Source: Piliocolobus tephrosceles (lineage: Eukaryota; Chordata; Mammalia; Primates; Cercopithecidae). From it: a DNA stretch of 64,000 bases. The notes under the pieces are model-generated. The model searched no databases, was not told where the DNA came from, and worked only from the letters and a program-made list of their open reading frames with translations. Position numbers and translations under genes: made by a program. Position 1 is the first letter of the stretch, and each line of letters starts with the position of its first letter. Below are positions 1 to 12,680 of this stretch, in pieces. The stretch is from NCBI RefSeq assembly GCF_002776525.5, contig NC_045444.1:29769444-29833443 (forward strand), read 5' to 3'.

Positions 1-1610
1 CACAATAATTTTCATAATATTCACCATTTGAGACTGCCCATGCCAACACTTCTTTCAGTTTGTTTAATCATTAAAAGAAAATTCATTGTGTTTGCATAAC
101 TAATCTTGAACTATCCCTCACTAGTTTTAAATAGTGGAAATTATCTCCATCATTTCTCTTTGCTTTTCTTGCTTGTAAAATGGTAAAGTGGTCAATAAGC
201 AATTTCTCAAATATTTAGCTCAACAACACCCAAAAAGAAGTAAAGAATATGCCCACAAAGGGAATGCAGGCGATCCATAGGCAATACAAAATTTAATAAA
301 TCAAAATGTACTACTATCAATTTTTAAAAGTTGATTATAATACAGTGAATGATATCACTTGATCAGCAGCTAATCTCTGGGCTACCAATGCTCATCTTGC
401 CTCAGGTATTATTTAAGCAATAAATCCTAACAAGGTGCACTTTATCATCCCACATTGTGTCTCCAGCAGGAAAGGACACAAGGTGATAGCAAAAACCACG
501 AGAAACAAGGTAATTCCTGACAGTTGCTGCTTGAGCACAAGTTAAATTGAACAGTTTATCTCAGCATGAAGATGTTATAAGGTTTTATGTTTAATATTTT
601 TAAATTAACATAAAACCCAGAGAAAGTAGTTGAGCAATCTTTCACAAACATGACATACTAAAATCACTGTATAAGCTGGATTAGTACTTATTACCATGCT
701 ACTACAGAATTAAGCTGTTTTTAGACCACCAAAGACTTTAAATTGCAACTTTTGTCTCTGTAAGAGAAAAGTGTATTTAAAATGTCTGCTAAATTCAAAT
801 TAACGGCTACATCATTAGCTTACCATTTCACCAAAAGTACAAGTAAGCTGCTACTATAATCGTCTAACCAAAATGGCTCTCTGCTGCAAGCACATTAACA
901 CCATTCCATGTATTTGGGAATAGGACCTGTATACATGTTTCGACTGCTTCCAATATACATTGTATCTACATTTCAAGTCATATACCTTTAAGGAATCCAA
1001 AACAGTGAAACACAATGAAATTCGAGATTAAAGATTTTATTCTTTTCTGTTCAGTTTGAATAAATCAGTTGTTTGCCTTTTACCCTATTTACTTAATATG
1101 TAAAAAGAAAAGCTGAAATATATCTAAAGACAGTAGTAGTGTGACCATCACCATCAAGATACACACTTTTATATCTTGAATGGTACAGAAGGGAAGTGAA
1201 ATGAGTTAACAGAGGGCAAGCATTCAATATTCCAGCCACTGCCCATTCATTTTAGTAACGATTCTTCATGGGCTAGGTCATCTCACTCTTGCCTCATGAA
1301 ATCTTTTCAATAGGCCCCCCCTCCGCTCCTGAAACTATTTATGACATAATGCGATAGAGTATACAATTTAACACAGATGCCAGTTTGGGCTGTGTTACCA
1401 CTCTTACACAGTCTCTTGCATGGCTTCAGGAGGCCTTTGATAAAAGAGTAAATTCTTCCAGCTTTGTCACTTTGCTCAATACCTAAACTCCTGGTCTAGA
1501 TTCATGTTGCTAAGACTCATTACCTAAGCCTCGGTTCTTTCATTGTTTCTCGTGGGTTCCTGTTTCTTGATACCTACTCTCTAGGATCCTAGATCCTGTA
1601 TTTTCTGTGA
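1..1610. other. Intronic DNA without recognised feature
   Basis: AT-rich sequence with no open frame of interest and no repeat that I can name. It may hide diverged old repeats. Confidence 0.5.
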
Positions 1611-1611
1611 T

Positions 1612-1807
1612 GCAGTATTTTCTATGATGATGAAAATGTTCTATATCTGTACTGTCCACATATGACTAGCTACATATGGCTATCGAGCACTTGAAATGTA
1701 GCTAGTACTCCTGAGGAACTAACTTTTAAATTTAATTTGATTAAATTTAAATTTGAATCCACTAGCCATATGTGGTTAGTGGTTACTGTATTGGAAAGCA
1801 CAGCTCT
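1612..1807 (+). mobile_element. MER3-like hAT-Charlie MITE
   Basis: The element contains 'gttctatatctgtactgtcc' near its left end, then 'gagcacttgaaatgtagcta', an internal palindromic AT block (ttaaatttaatttgattaaattt), and an inverted return (ccatatgtggttagtggttactgtattgga). This inverted layout and wording match the non-autonomous hAT-Charlie family I recall as MER3. The subfamily name is from memory. Confidence 0.7.
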
Positions 1808-1916
1808 GGATGAACCAGCCTTCCCTAACCTGACACCCATGTTACCTGAATATAATTACCTGCTTAACTGATTTTCCTGAACAGACCCTTGACCTGCTTA
1901 TGATAACCTAATTTCT

Positions 1917-2219
1917 TTCTTTTTTTTATTTTTTTTTTGAGACGGAGTCTCGCTCTGTCGCCCAGGCTGCAGTGCAGTGGCGCGATCTCGGCTCACTGCA
2001 AGCTCCTCCTCCCGGGTTTAGGCCATTCTCCTGCCTCAGCCTCCCAAGTAGCTGGGACTACAGGCGCCCGCCACCTCGCCCAGCTAGTTTTTGTATTTTT
2101 TAGTAGAGACAGGGTTTCACTAGGTTAGCCAGGATGGTCTCGATCTCCTGACCTCGTGATCCACCCGTCTCGGCCTCCCAAAGTGGTGGGATTACAGGCT
2201 TGAGCCACCGCGCCTGGCC
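1917..2219 (-). mobile_element. AluY (Old World monkey type), antisense
   Basis: This is a complete Alu in reverse orientation, starting with a T-tract at the left and ending at 'cgcctggcc'. It is bounded by a perfect 15-bp target-site duplication, gataacctaatttct, at 1902-1916 and 2220-2234. The words 'ccacctcgcccagctag' and 'caggcttgagccaccgcgcc' mark the cercopithecine AluY type. The perfect duplication indicates a recent insertion. Confidence 0.95.
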
Positions 2220-2439
2220 GATAACCTAATTTCTATGTTGCTCCTGCCTAGAAGAATTTCACCTACTCAGCTCTCCAATTCTGGAATGGCATTACTTTTT
2301 CTTTTCCTTCTGAGAACTAGAAAGTACACGTTCACTACAGAAAATGTTTTAAGCAAAATAAATAAAGTGAATATCACCCATAACTATTCCAAAGAGAGAT
2401 AGCTACTATTTGCATTTTGGTGCTCTAGCATGTGCTGAG

Positions 2440-2700
2440 AACCTATTATTCGCAAGGCACTATGCTAAATTACAGACATAAAATGGAAAACAAAGTAGCT
2501 GAGGCAAGAAGAAAAATGACAGGTTGAGGAACTGAATGAAGACCAAAGAGGTTGGAGCCAATGGGAGAGTGGCCAAAAATAACAGTGAAGATTCAAAAGT
2601 AAGATATGAAAATAATTTTGGTTTTGTGGTAAGATAGGAAGAGATGGAAGGATTTTAAGCAGGGAAGTGACAAAATCTTATATGTACATTAGGTATATTT
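2440..2700 (-). repeat. L2 LINE relic
   Basis: The order 'aggcactatgctaaattacagacat', 'gttggagccaatgg' and 'ggattttaagcagggaagtgac' follows the antisense of the L2 3' region. It is heavily decayed. Confidence 0.5.
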
Positions 2701-2868
2701 TCTTTTATTCTTTCCATGTTGTAATAGAAATACATTATTGTAGTTTCGTTTCTTGCTTTCAACACCATGTTGTTTTACCATGTTAAAAATTATTTCTAAA
2801 AGATATGATTTTTTATGACATTTCATGATATGGTATGTAATAATATCTCCAACTAGGGCATGATTTTT

Positions 2869-3182
2869 TGTTTTTTTGTTTTTTTGTTTTTTTTTTTTTT
2901 AGAGACAGAGTCTCGCTCTGTGGCCCAGACTGGAGCGCAGTGGCTTGATCTCCACTCGCTGCAAGCTCCGCCTCCCGGGTTCATGCCATTCTCCTGCCTC
3001 AGCCTCCTGAGTAGCTGGGACGACAGGCGCCCACCACCACTCCTGGCTAATTTTTTGTATTTTTAGTAGAGACAGGGTTTCACCGTGTTAACCAGGATGG
3101 TCTCGATCTCCTGACCTCGTGATCCACCCACCTCGGCCTCCCAAAGTGCTGGGATTATAGGCGTGAGCCACTGCACCCGGCC
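2869..3182 (-). mobile_element. AluY, antisense, with perfect target-site duplication
   Basis: This is a complete Alu in reverse orientation with an interrupted T-tract tail (TTTTTTTG units). It is flanked by the 15-bp duplication tagggcatgattttt at 2854-2868 and 3183-3197. The AluY wording 'gtctcgatctcctgacctcgtgatccaccc' is present. Confidence 0.95.
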
Positions 3183-3197
3183 TAGGGCATGATTTTT

Positions 3198-5315
3198 ATA
3201 CTTACGTCCATAAAGTTTTGAAATCTTCTTTGTATTAATCTCTTATATTACTTTTGTTTATATAATTCACGCATTTTTAAATTAGTTTTTAATACCAGAA
3301 AACTTTACTGACTACCATATGGAAAGCAGACTGCAAGGAGTCATGAGTGGAAGAAGACAGCAAGAAGAGAAAAAAAATGACACTGTCTTGGGCTAAGATG
3401 CTAATATTGTGAGAGTGTTACCAAGTGGCCTGACTGGGTGTACTGATAACTGTCAGGTTTTGCTGATTAAATTGGATACGAGAAGTGAAAGAGAGGACTG
3501 CTATTGCTTTCTTCCCTTTATCACTTCCAAAGCACCTTGACAAGAGTTTTAATTACAACAGAAGCTCAATGATACATACATACATAAATGAAAATTACTC
3601 CCAAGCATTTCAAAAGTCTTTGGTTTCAACATATTTTTTAATTCATAAAACTTGTATAGAGAGATAACTGAGTTCTAATATTCATTAACCATCAATATAC
3701 AAAATTCATTTTAACAAAATTTGCTTTAGCTGTCAGCTACTTAATCTTAATTGGACCATTTCTACTGCATGTTGAAATGCTATGGATATTCAAAAACTTT
3801 CAAGAACGCTGCCTAACAAAATGTTTCCTTTGCTGAAACAATTGAAAATACAAGATGGAAGTCTTATCTAAAGGAAAAGGAAACAGTCATTTAATCTCCC
3901 AGGTTCTTGTGGTGGCAATTTACAGGCTGTTTATAAATAGAATATCCAGTTTTTGAAAAGCTGTCTCATCGTGTGGCATCAATCGGGCAGTTTTACTTTT
4001 TTCCACCATGTAATTTTCCTTTCCTGTGCTTATCACGATGACCAGGAGAGCACTGTATGCAAAAAAGCACTGTATACAGAACACTTGTCAAGAAGGTAGG
4101 GAATCAAAGACTGTAGGCACAACCTGCCACTGAGCAGTATCTCCAACATAAGGCTGTTTTCTTAACATCTATCCTTGCTGCAATCAATCATCAGCACTCT
4201 GAACTGTCTTATGGATGTTTAAGGAAACAAATTCCATAATGCCTATTGAGCTTCTTTAGCTAAAGGTGTCACTTAAATTCAGGTGTCTCTTAAATTATTT
4301 CTGCAAACGCTGAGTCTTTTAACTCTTGGTATCTGGCACAGTGCCTAATTCATAAAAGACACTTTGTAATTACGTTTCTAACAAGAAAGGAAGAGACAAG
4401 AAGGGAGGGTGAGCCTACTATTTTTAAAAATCTATAGATACATTGAAATTTTTATTGCATACATTTAAACATTTTTTCATGTACCTGTTTATTTCTTTTG
4501 GGACTGGAGTCCATTATTAAGAGTATTCTTACAAGGTCCAAGGTAATATGAACTGCAACATTTGTAGATACATCTGTTTTTAGACATTCTATCAATAAGT
4601 CAACAAATCAGAACACTGTAAAATCTTTTGACTTGGCAATTTAAGAAGTACAAGATATCACCCCGTTCTAAAAGAACGGACAATATAATTGGTGAAATAG
4701 GCCATAAATACAGGAAATATTAAATAACAATAAAAAAGATAAGTAACTGCTCTCTCCTGCACAAGAAATGTCACAAAGCAATGTGAGATTGATTATGAAT
4801 GAAGGTAGAGGCACTAAGTGCTATGGCCATTCAGAGGAAGAAAAGAGACCTCAAGAAAAGAGAACTAAGAGCAGTGAAAAACCATGAAGTCTCAGAATTA
4901 TCAGGGGTGGCAGAAGAGGCCTGGGTCCTGAGTTCTTGGGACTAAAGGGATCAGTGCTATTTGAATTAGAGAGGTCTAACAGTTAGTGTTTGGAAAAAAA
5001 TGAATAATCAAATAAAACTGGAACAGTGGTCTTCCGCAGACCCAGAAGTATCCAGATGCAGGATAAGAAGTTTGTACTTTTATCTGTCAGCAATTTGGTG
5101 ACTCATTGCATGTTCATTATTACACTAACAATCTTTTTTTTTTTTCTTATTCTTAATTAACTGTTTTTAATGCTTATTGGACAAGAAAAAGATGGTTGTA
5201 AAATGAGAAGATAAAGAAACAAATAAAGTACCACTATCAATCACTATTACTCTCAAAATAAGGAAGATTACTCTAAATATAACCAAATACAGAAGATATA
5301 AAACCAGTTCCTTTA
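3198..5315. other. Intronic DNA without recognised feature
   Basis: There is no gene or named repeat here. A small perfect hairpin, ccgttct-aaa-agaacgg, lies at 4663-4679. The stretch 4790-5060 has an L2-like purine-rich look, but I cannot place it. Confidence 0.45.
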
Positions 5316-5618
5316 GGCCAGGCGTGTTGGCTCACGCCTGCAATCCCAGCACTTTGGGAGGCCAAGGCGGGTGGGTCATGAGGTCAGGAGATTGAGACCA
5401 TCCTGGCTAACACGGTGAAACCCCGTCTCTACTAAAAACATGAAAAATTAGCCGGGCATGGTGGTGGACGCCTGTAGTCCCAGCTACTCGGGAGGCTGAG
5501 GCAAGAGAATGGCATGAACCTGGGAGGCGGAGCTTGCAGTGAGCTGAGATCGCGCCACTGTACTCCAGCCTGGGTGACAGAGTGAGACTCTGTCTTAAAA
5601 CAAACAAACAAAAAACAG
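5316..5618 (+). mobile_element. AluY, sense
   Basis: This is a full Alu from 'ggccaggcgtgttggctcacgcc' to a CAAA-type tail. 'gagaccatcctggctaacacggtgaaacccc' is AluY wording. The flanks suggest a mutated duplication (aaccagttccttta before, aacagttgattta after). Confidence 0.9.
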
Positions 5619-8612
5619 TTGATTTAAATCCATGGCTTTCCATGATCACTTTTTGATAATGAAATCCTTAAATCACTATAATATTGGAATGTTGATGGTA
5701 ATATTTTAAAGGAAGATAGAGAACCATGTATCATGCAAGGTTCTCTACACACATCACTACCACCACCCTAAGAGATATGTCTTATTATCCTCATGTTACT
5801 GGTTAAGAAATTAAAGCACAAGAGGTTTGGTTAAATGCTGAAACAACAGCAGTTACTAAGAGGTAAAGATGAGTTTCAAATTCCAGTTGATCTCAGCCTA
5901 AAGCCTCTACTTTTTCACTTATTCCACATTGATTTTGAATCATCTTAAGATTAGAGTATGATTCAGTGTTTTTGTGTTAATTGTACTTATTAGAATCTGT
6001 GCTGGATATATAAAAGAATATAAATGGTATGAAGGACAACTATACTAACGTGAATAGTTCTATTTTATCCCTTTATCCATCACATATTTACTGAGTGGCC
6101 AGACTGCTCTATACAAATTGTGGAGAGGTAATGACCATCAGTGAAGGCTTTCCTAGGCAGAGGCACTCCAGGAAGCATCCTAAATAACACGAGCTCCTGG
6201 AATAACGAGGAGGAGGTCAGGGCACTGGAATAGAGAGAGTGGCTAACATTAAGTGTGATGAAAGAAATGTCTGGCTTGGTTATTAAAAGGAAGAAGCTAA
6301 AGGTTTCTAGCTTACATAATCAGATAGTGATGGTGTAATACTCCTTAACACAAGAGAAAAAAAAATCATGGTTTGGAGTAGAGGGGAAATAAAGAGACGT
6401 GTTTTACAAACACTGAATATAAGTAGAGTGCCCAGTAGGTAACTAAAGATTATAGGTAATAGGCTAATGACAGGAAATACACTGGAGAGTTGATTTAAAT
6501 AAAGAACCTGCCTGGTCACCAAATATGTTTGTTAAAAATCTGGTCTGTTATATAATTATATAATTTTATATAACTCTTCTATGTGGTTCTCCAATATTTA
6601 ATATATTATCCTGTTTCTTCCCACTGAAGTATATATTCCTTGATAAGATAAATTAGATCTGCTCTTATTTTCTTTAGTGTACTATAGGTTCACTAACTTG
6701 GCAGCTATCAATCTGGATTTTAAAGTTTCATCAGGACAGGTCCTACATCTTCCTTGTTCCCCATCCTACCCACGTGCTTAAATATTTTTAAATAAGTGAA
6801 TGAGTAAATGGAGTGAATGGATCATTCATTCCCTCAATCACTGTGAGAAAATAAAACTGGTTATCTTTCCGTTTATACGGAAATATTCATTATGATATTC
6901 ACTCCTACCACTAAAACAAGCTGGGAAGCATCCATGCCCATGGGTGCTTACATTCCCCATGCCCCATGGATGTGAGCACCCAACACAATTCTAAGATGTG
7001 TTATTTGATGTCATTTTTTATTGAGCTCATTAGTTTTTCCTGGGGTCCCTAATAATATTTCAGGCACTGGTCTCTGCTTTACCATCGTCAAGTATTCAAG
7101 ACAGGATCCAAAGAAAAGGAACTCAAGAGGAAAGGTAGATGTCAACCTGGTACAAAGATCAGGAATGTACAATATCATGGTAATAATTTTTGTCATCTTC
7201 AGGGATTCATGATCATTAGCTTTGAAGAAGTAAGTCAATTAACATGCAAAGAGCATCTAACTTGCTGAGTGTGCTGGGAACACTTCATATGGTGTTTTAT
7301 CACCATAAACTAATATAATTAGTATGTGAAATATTTATAATTCATCTTATGATTAATCTATCGTACAAGACTATTCCTTAAAAGCAGCATATCATTTTAT
7401 ATTGGAATGTTCTTTGCCCTTTATTTCATGCCACTCATGAGTCTCTGGAGTTCCTTTCTAAATACTATAAAGTTTGAAGACTGGAGACCCAAGGTAATGG
7501 ATGTAAGTCCTATCATCACTGCAATCTGAGCCTATCAGTGTAGTCTAAAATTATATACATTTAAGGACATACTGACCAGTCAAGCCAGAGCACTATCCCA
7601 CAAGTAGATACAGAAAACTCACTTGAGGCACAAGCCTGAGAAACAAACTACAGGCAAGTACAGAGTGGCTTTTGGACAGTATCATGATTTAGGCTTGAGT
7701 ATTATGAAACTGTAATAATCAAAGTAATTATAACAATAACAATAATATTATCTGCTTCTTGACAACTAAGCTGTTCCTGACAACCATCAAAAAAAAAAAA
7801 AAAAGTATTTTGTGCCCAAATAACAAGCTAACCAGGAAAAATACAGGGACTTGCTATTTTTACTGAGTCCTATCTACTGATAAAACTATCAAAATAAAAT
7901 ATATCCTAAATATTCAGTCTTTCAGTAATAAGTAATAACATCTAAATTTTTCGGTGCTTACAAGTATTTGCTTCAAGTTTGCTTCCCAGTTTGCTTTACT
8001 CTATTGAGTTGTTTTATCATTTGATTTGTTATGCTTCTCATATAAATTACGTCTGGGTTTTGATTATTCCTCCAATGTTTGTTTTGGCAAGTCCAAGACG
8101 GTTCTTTGAAATCCTCCTTAAATATGATGCTTAATATACCATTTGGAGAAATACCTCCCCACAAATAACTTAGTATCCCCAATGTTTTGCTATTTAATTA
8201 CAAGGGTACCACTGAATAATTAACTATAAACGTCAAAACCAACAAAATGTACTATGCACAGTAGGCATTCAAGAAATGTTTGAGAGAGAGTGAAATGTTT
8301 AATAATGTTGTACATCTGCAACAGAAAAAGAATTCAAAGGTGAGTCTGAGGACTGAGTCCTGGTCCTTTATACACTTATTTTAAAGGTAAAACTTTTCAT
8401 AAACACTGATTTGCTAAGTCCTGTGTGTAAAAATTCTCATTTTAATATTAATTACCCCATATATCACAGAGGGGAAACATTTGAAAGCTACTTTTTCAGA
8501 GATCAAATAGAGTAAAATGAAAATTTAAAATTCTGTACATAAATTTCACAAAAACATTGTTTTTCAAAAAAAAAAAAAAATGCTTCCCTTGATCACAACT
8601 GACCTCTTTAAG
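5619..8612. other. Intronic DNA, mostly unrecognised
   Basis: No exon is visible. 6060-6250 resembles antisense L2 (aggctttcctaggcagaggcac), with low confidence. A hairpin has arms gggtgcttacat (6942-6953) and atgtgagcaccc (6970-6981), with one mismatch. A-tracts lie near 7789-7804 and 8567-8580. Confidence 0.45.
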
Positions 8613-8671
8613 TTTTTTATATATGTGTGTGTATGTACATCTACATGTATATTATATATATGTATATATAA
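8613..8671. repeat. AT/TG-rich microsatellite
   Basis: Alternating TA, TG and CA steps form an imperfect dinucleotide tract. Confidence 0.7.
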
Positions 8672-9689
8672 AACTTATCTAATTATATTAGATTATCTGA
8701 AATGAAGTACGGAGTCATTCAACACAACCTATATCACATGGTAACTTTCTGAGACACACTTCTCTTGATCTCACCTAGCATAAAACATGATATGCGGGAC
8801 TCATCAAACACTATAGCGAGAAGAAACTTAAAATTTCCTAGGCCACACTTCTTTACCAGGTGACTGAAGAACAGAAAATCAGGTCATCTGCCCTAGGTTA
8901 GCTAGTAAGAGGCAAAAATATAACCAGTGTGAAATCAGTAATAAAAAGAAAGTCACAGTTGCTGCTTGTGAGCCTGGCCTCATAATTCCAATAGTAAAAG
9001 CAACTTCTTCAAGTTAGACGTTTCAATGAAAATGCTCTCTAGTTAAATGGGGGAAAGTCCACTCACCAAGAAAAAAGTTTGAAAAACTGTATTTACAGTG
9101 TTTATTTTCTGTTTCATCCCTTCTCTCCACACAACGTAGACAAAGTACTTAAACTTTTGGTATGAATATGCAGTAGAGACTAATACAGATATCCACCTGA
9201 CTCTTAATGATATCTGAATTTTCTATTGCCTACATTTGAGGGTCACATGTCTGACGCTCACATATCTGAAGATCACATGTCACAGATCACATAATGGCGA
9301 TCAAAAGCCTCTGTCAGCCATAACAGACATTTACACATAGGCCATGGAATGGAGGCTTCCCTTCTGACTCACAGCTGTCCCTTCCTTCCTTTTTCTCTAC
9401 TTGGACATAACAATGGTCGAGAAATGCCAAGAAATACATAGAACGCCATGAGTGAAGTGAGAAGGGGACCTCAGATATGGCCCAGGAAAGCCAGGTAAGG
9501 CTTTAGAAAAGGAGAAAACACTTGCGATGGCTATTAAAAGATGAGCAGAATGTCCAATTATTTTTGTGTTAAAGGCAGGGATTGGAAAGGGAAGAGATTA
9601 TGGAGTTTCTATTCATACTGAACACGAAAGGCAAATCCTTGAGATCACAAATATCCACATTCTATTCAATTAAGCAAATACTTAACATA

Positions 9690-9772
9690 TAAACATATAC
9701 GTATAACACATATATAACAATATATATGACTGGTATATATATATATGGTAGCTATATGGTATCTATATATTA
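9690..9772. repeat. TA-rich imperfect microsatellite
   Basis: The tract holds repeated 'tatatata' blocks broken by 'ggtagctatatggtatct'. Confidence 0.7.
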
Positions 9773-11599
9773 CATGCAAGATTCTGTCTAGTTGATAAGG
9801 AGTAAAAAAATAAACTAGATGGCATCCTGCTCTTTATCTTTGCATTTTGGCAGTTGAAATATAGATAAATGGCTGACGTTCTGTGAGAGTCAAATATCTG
9901 ATATTTCAAATGTTGAAATATCACCATGTTTGTTTAATCTCCACATTTATATATACTGCTATTATTACTCCTTGTTAAGATGATGCCAACTCATTGTAAA
10001 TGAATTTCATGGTAAATTCCTCCCTTACTAGGTTCCCAAAGTTAAATACACTCAGATGGGACATTCTAGTAACTTTTTTATAATACCTCCTTGTCTCGAA
10101 AAACACTTTCAAAGAAATGTTAGTATTTTACCACTCCATAGGAATCAGTAACAAGGCGAGATTCTCCCAAGAATATTCCAACAGTCCTTGAAAAACTAAG
10201 ACTGTCACAAAACCTGAGCATCTGGCAACTCTGCCACCATGAAGTATCCATATGGAAGAGACCAAAATGTGTCAACGAACCCAAAACGATTTTGGATAGT
10301 GTAGAAGATAGAATAAATAATTCAGTATCGTCAACACTTTCAACAGCAGGTAGTGGATATGCTACCTGCTTCTATAATGTGCCAGAATGTAACATAAGTG
10401 TGTGAGGCTGTGTGTGGATGTGTGTGTGAGAGAGAAAGGCAGAGAGAATATCAGCATACATGAGGCTAAAAACTATTTTTATACAGAAATATTCCTTAGG
10501 TAGTTGTCTTTGTAGGGACATCAGATCTTTATAAGCATAGGTTTATTGACATACAGAAGGAAAAAAATGGAGCCAATGAAAACTTATTTTTAAGATAAAC
10601 ATTGCAACAGATATATTACTTCAATGGAAAAAACCTGCATTAACAACATTATGGTTGAAATTGTATGTGCAAAAAAAAGTCAGAAAATCCAAAATTATGA
10701 TTCCCTCAGCAACTATAACTGTGCCCTTATGCATATAGGTATTCTGCATTACTGTAATGATAATACATTTCAGCCTCAATATCAGTTTATGCAATATGAC
10801 TGAATTAGGATTCTTCTGGGAACTATAACTTTGAATTTCTGGACTTCTTTGAATGTAAAATCTTAACCATAAAATTACATTAATATAGGGTGGGGTTTTT
10901 GCATTTTACTTTCTGGCATTTAAAATAACAATAAAGAGTGAATAGCTGACAATATTAAAGTAGCAAAAGATTGGTTGATTTGCAGTAATACAAAACGGAT
11001 TTGATACAGAGCTTAATGCCTTAAAATAGTGATGCACAAACAACAAATAATAAAAAATAATCCCTTTGAAGATTAATCAAGACAAGAACAGGTGAGACAT
11101 CTTCCTAGGAGTAAGTAAATTTACTTGTTCTATAAAATTTTAGTTTCTGATTGGAAAGTACTTTCATTTAACTATATTTTAACATGGATATAAATAAAAA
11201 TGCCCGAAATAATTCTTTCAACACATATTCCTGCATGTTATCAAGGAAAAAAACAGTGTTAAAACGGTCCCCCATATTTTCAATAGTGTAAAGCTGGTTG
11301 GGAGCCACTTTTCCTTCTTGTACTTGCAACATGGTAGGACATAAACTGTAAGATGAAATTACATTACTGTCACCAACCACTTTCTCTTCATGGGGCTGAG
11401 ACTGATTCAAATACGGTTCACAAATGGAAAGAAACAGATACACAACAATCAAGTTCAACTAAAGAAACAGTTAAGTGTATTTTATGCAATTACTAAGGTA
11501 TTATACAAGCATGGAATAGCTGAGATAAAGTAAAAAATAGTGAGATAGTTCAGAAGAGAAGAGTTATAATCACAAGTGTTTGGGGAATATTACAAATAC
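9773..11599. other. Intronic DNA without recognised feature
   Basis: Only a short TG/GA-rich tract (10394-10440) stands out. A 96-codon minus-strand frame at 11168-11458 has no recognisable domain, and I do not treat it as coding. Confidence 0.45.
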
Positions 11600-11850
11600 T
11601 TTCATGGAGGTGGCATTTTCAATAGGCCAGACTGGATCTGTAGTTTTTCAACAGACAAGACATTCCAGATAGAGAGACTATAGAAAGATCCAGAAATAAA
11701 AGTGGTCAATATTCAGTTTGAAAACAAAAACGTTGGCTGAAGGGTAGGCTCATGAAAAATTTGTAATGAAAAGTTGTCATAAGAAAAGCTGCAAAGGCAG
11801 ATTAAGTATAGGACCTTGAATGCGGGTCTGACAAGTGGGCCAATGTGTAC
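11600..11850 (-). repeat. L2 LINE relic
   Basis: 'ggaggtggcattttcaatag', 'gacattccagatagag', 'agaaaagctgcaaaggca' and 'ggaccttgaatgc' appear in the order of antisense L2 3' sequence. It is strongly diverged. Confidence 0.4.
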
Positions 11851-12269
11851 ACAGTGCGGGGATGCTGAAGTTTCAGGCTATATGTTTTTAGAAGTAGAGA
11901 AACAAAAGGCAAAAATAACAAAAACAAAACCAAAAACTCATAACAGCAGACGTAAAGACTAAAGACAAAGGGACCAGTTATGAGATGATTAGAGCAATAC
12001 AGACAAGTTGCAAAGAAAGCCTGAAGAAATGTGGTAACATTTCTCCTCTAGAGGAGGAGAAGGGACTAAAAAAGTGCCTTCAAGATTTTAAAATGTAATG
12101 ACTATTGGAAAGATCATGCCATTAATTAAAATATAAAATCAAGGACAGTGTCTCACGCAAGAAAAAAGAATGACTGAACACTGTTTAGTAAATATTAAGT
12201 TTAAGGTATCAGGGTCTGTACAAACAAGCATTTCCTACAAAAATGTTGAAATATGGTCCTCAAGTTACT

Positions 12270-12450
12270 GATTACAGCAATAAAAATAATATTATCCTTT
12301 ATACTTATATAAGCTTGTACCTTTCACTCTCTTCTTATCCTTCTAGTGTTGGTAATTACATCAGTTGTACAAGCAAGAAAACTGAGGCTCAGAAAGGATG
12401 ACTTATCAAACCTCATATGAGTATTACGTGGCAGAGTCAGACTGGAGACA
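12270..12450 (-). repeat. MIR SINE, antisense
   Basis: 'aagaaaactgaggctcagaaaggatgact' followed by 'acgtggcagagtcagactgga' is the reverse complement of the MIR core (Ser/Cys-tRNA-derived head and conserved core). Confidence 0.65.
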
Positions 12451-12589
12451 GATTTTGGAACTTTTGGTATAGAAGTCACTTTGAAGTTATAAGATTATCA
12501 AGAAAATGTAGAAAGAAAACATAAGTAAATTGTGCACAGAACCAGGGGGAAACCCTAAGACTTTAGCAAAGCAGTGATTATTCAATACC

Positions 12590-12680
12590 TCAGTAGATGA
12601 CCAAGATGCCTAGCAAAGCATTACAGGGCCTGGCAGTCAACAGGTATTCAATGAATAGCTGTCATATCAACAGCTAGAAG
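12590..12680 (+). repeat. MIR/L2-type 3' fragment
   Basis: 'gggcctggcagtcaacaggtattcaatgaata' matches the shared MIR/L2 3' end. Confidence 0.35.

Noticed and set aside
1937..2128. Typical 'LALSPRLQCSGAISAHC'-type peptides here and at several other sites
   Set aside because: These are well-known conceptual translations of Alu sequence, not genes.
11168..11458. 96-codon minus-strand frame, same strand as GTDC1
   Set aside because: No resemblance to the GTDC1 protein or to any family that I know, and no convincing flanking splice sites. It is expected by chance in 64 kb.
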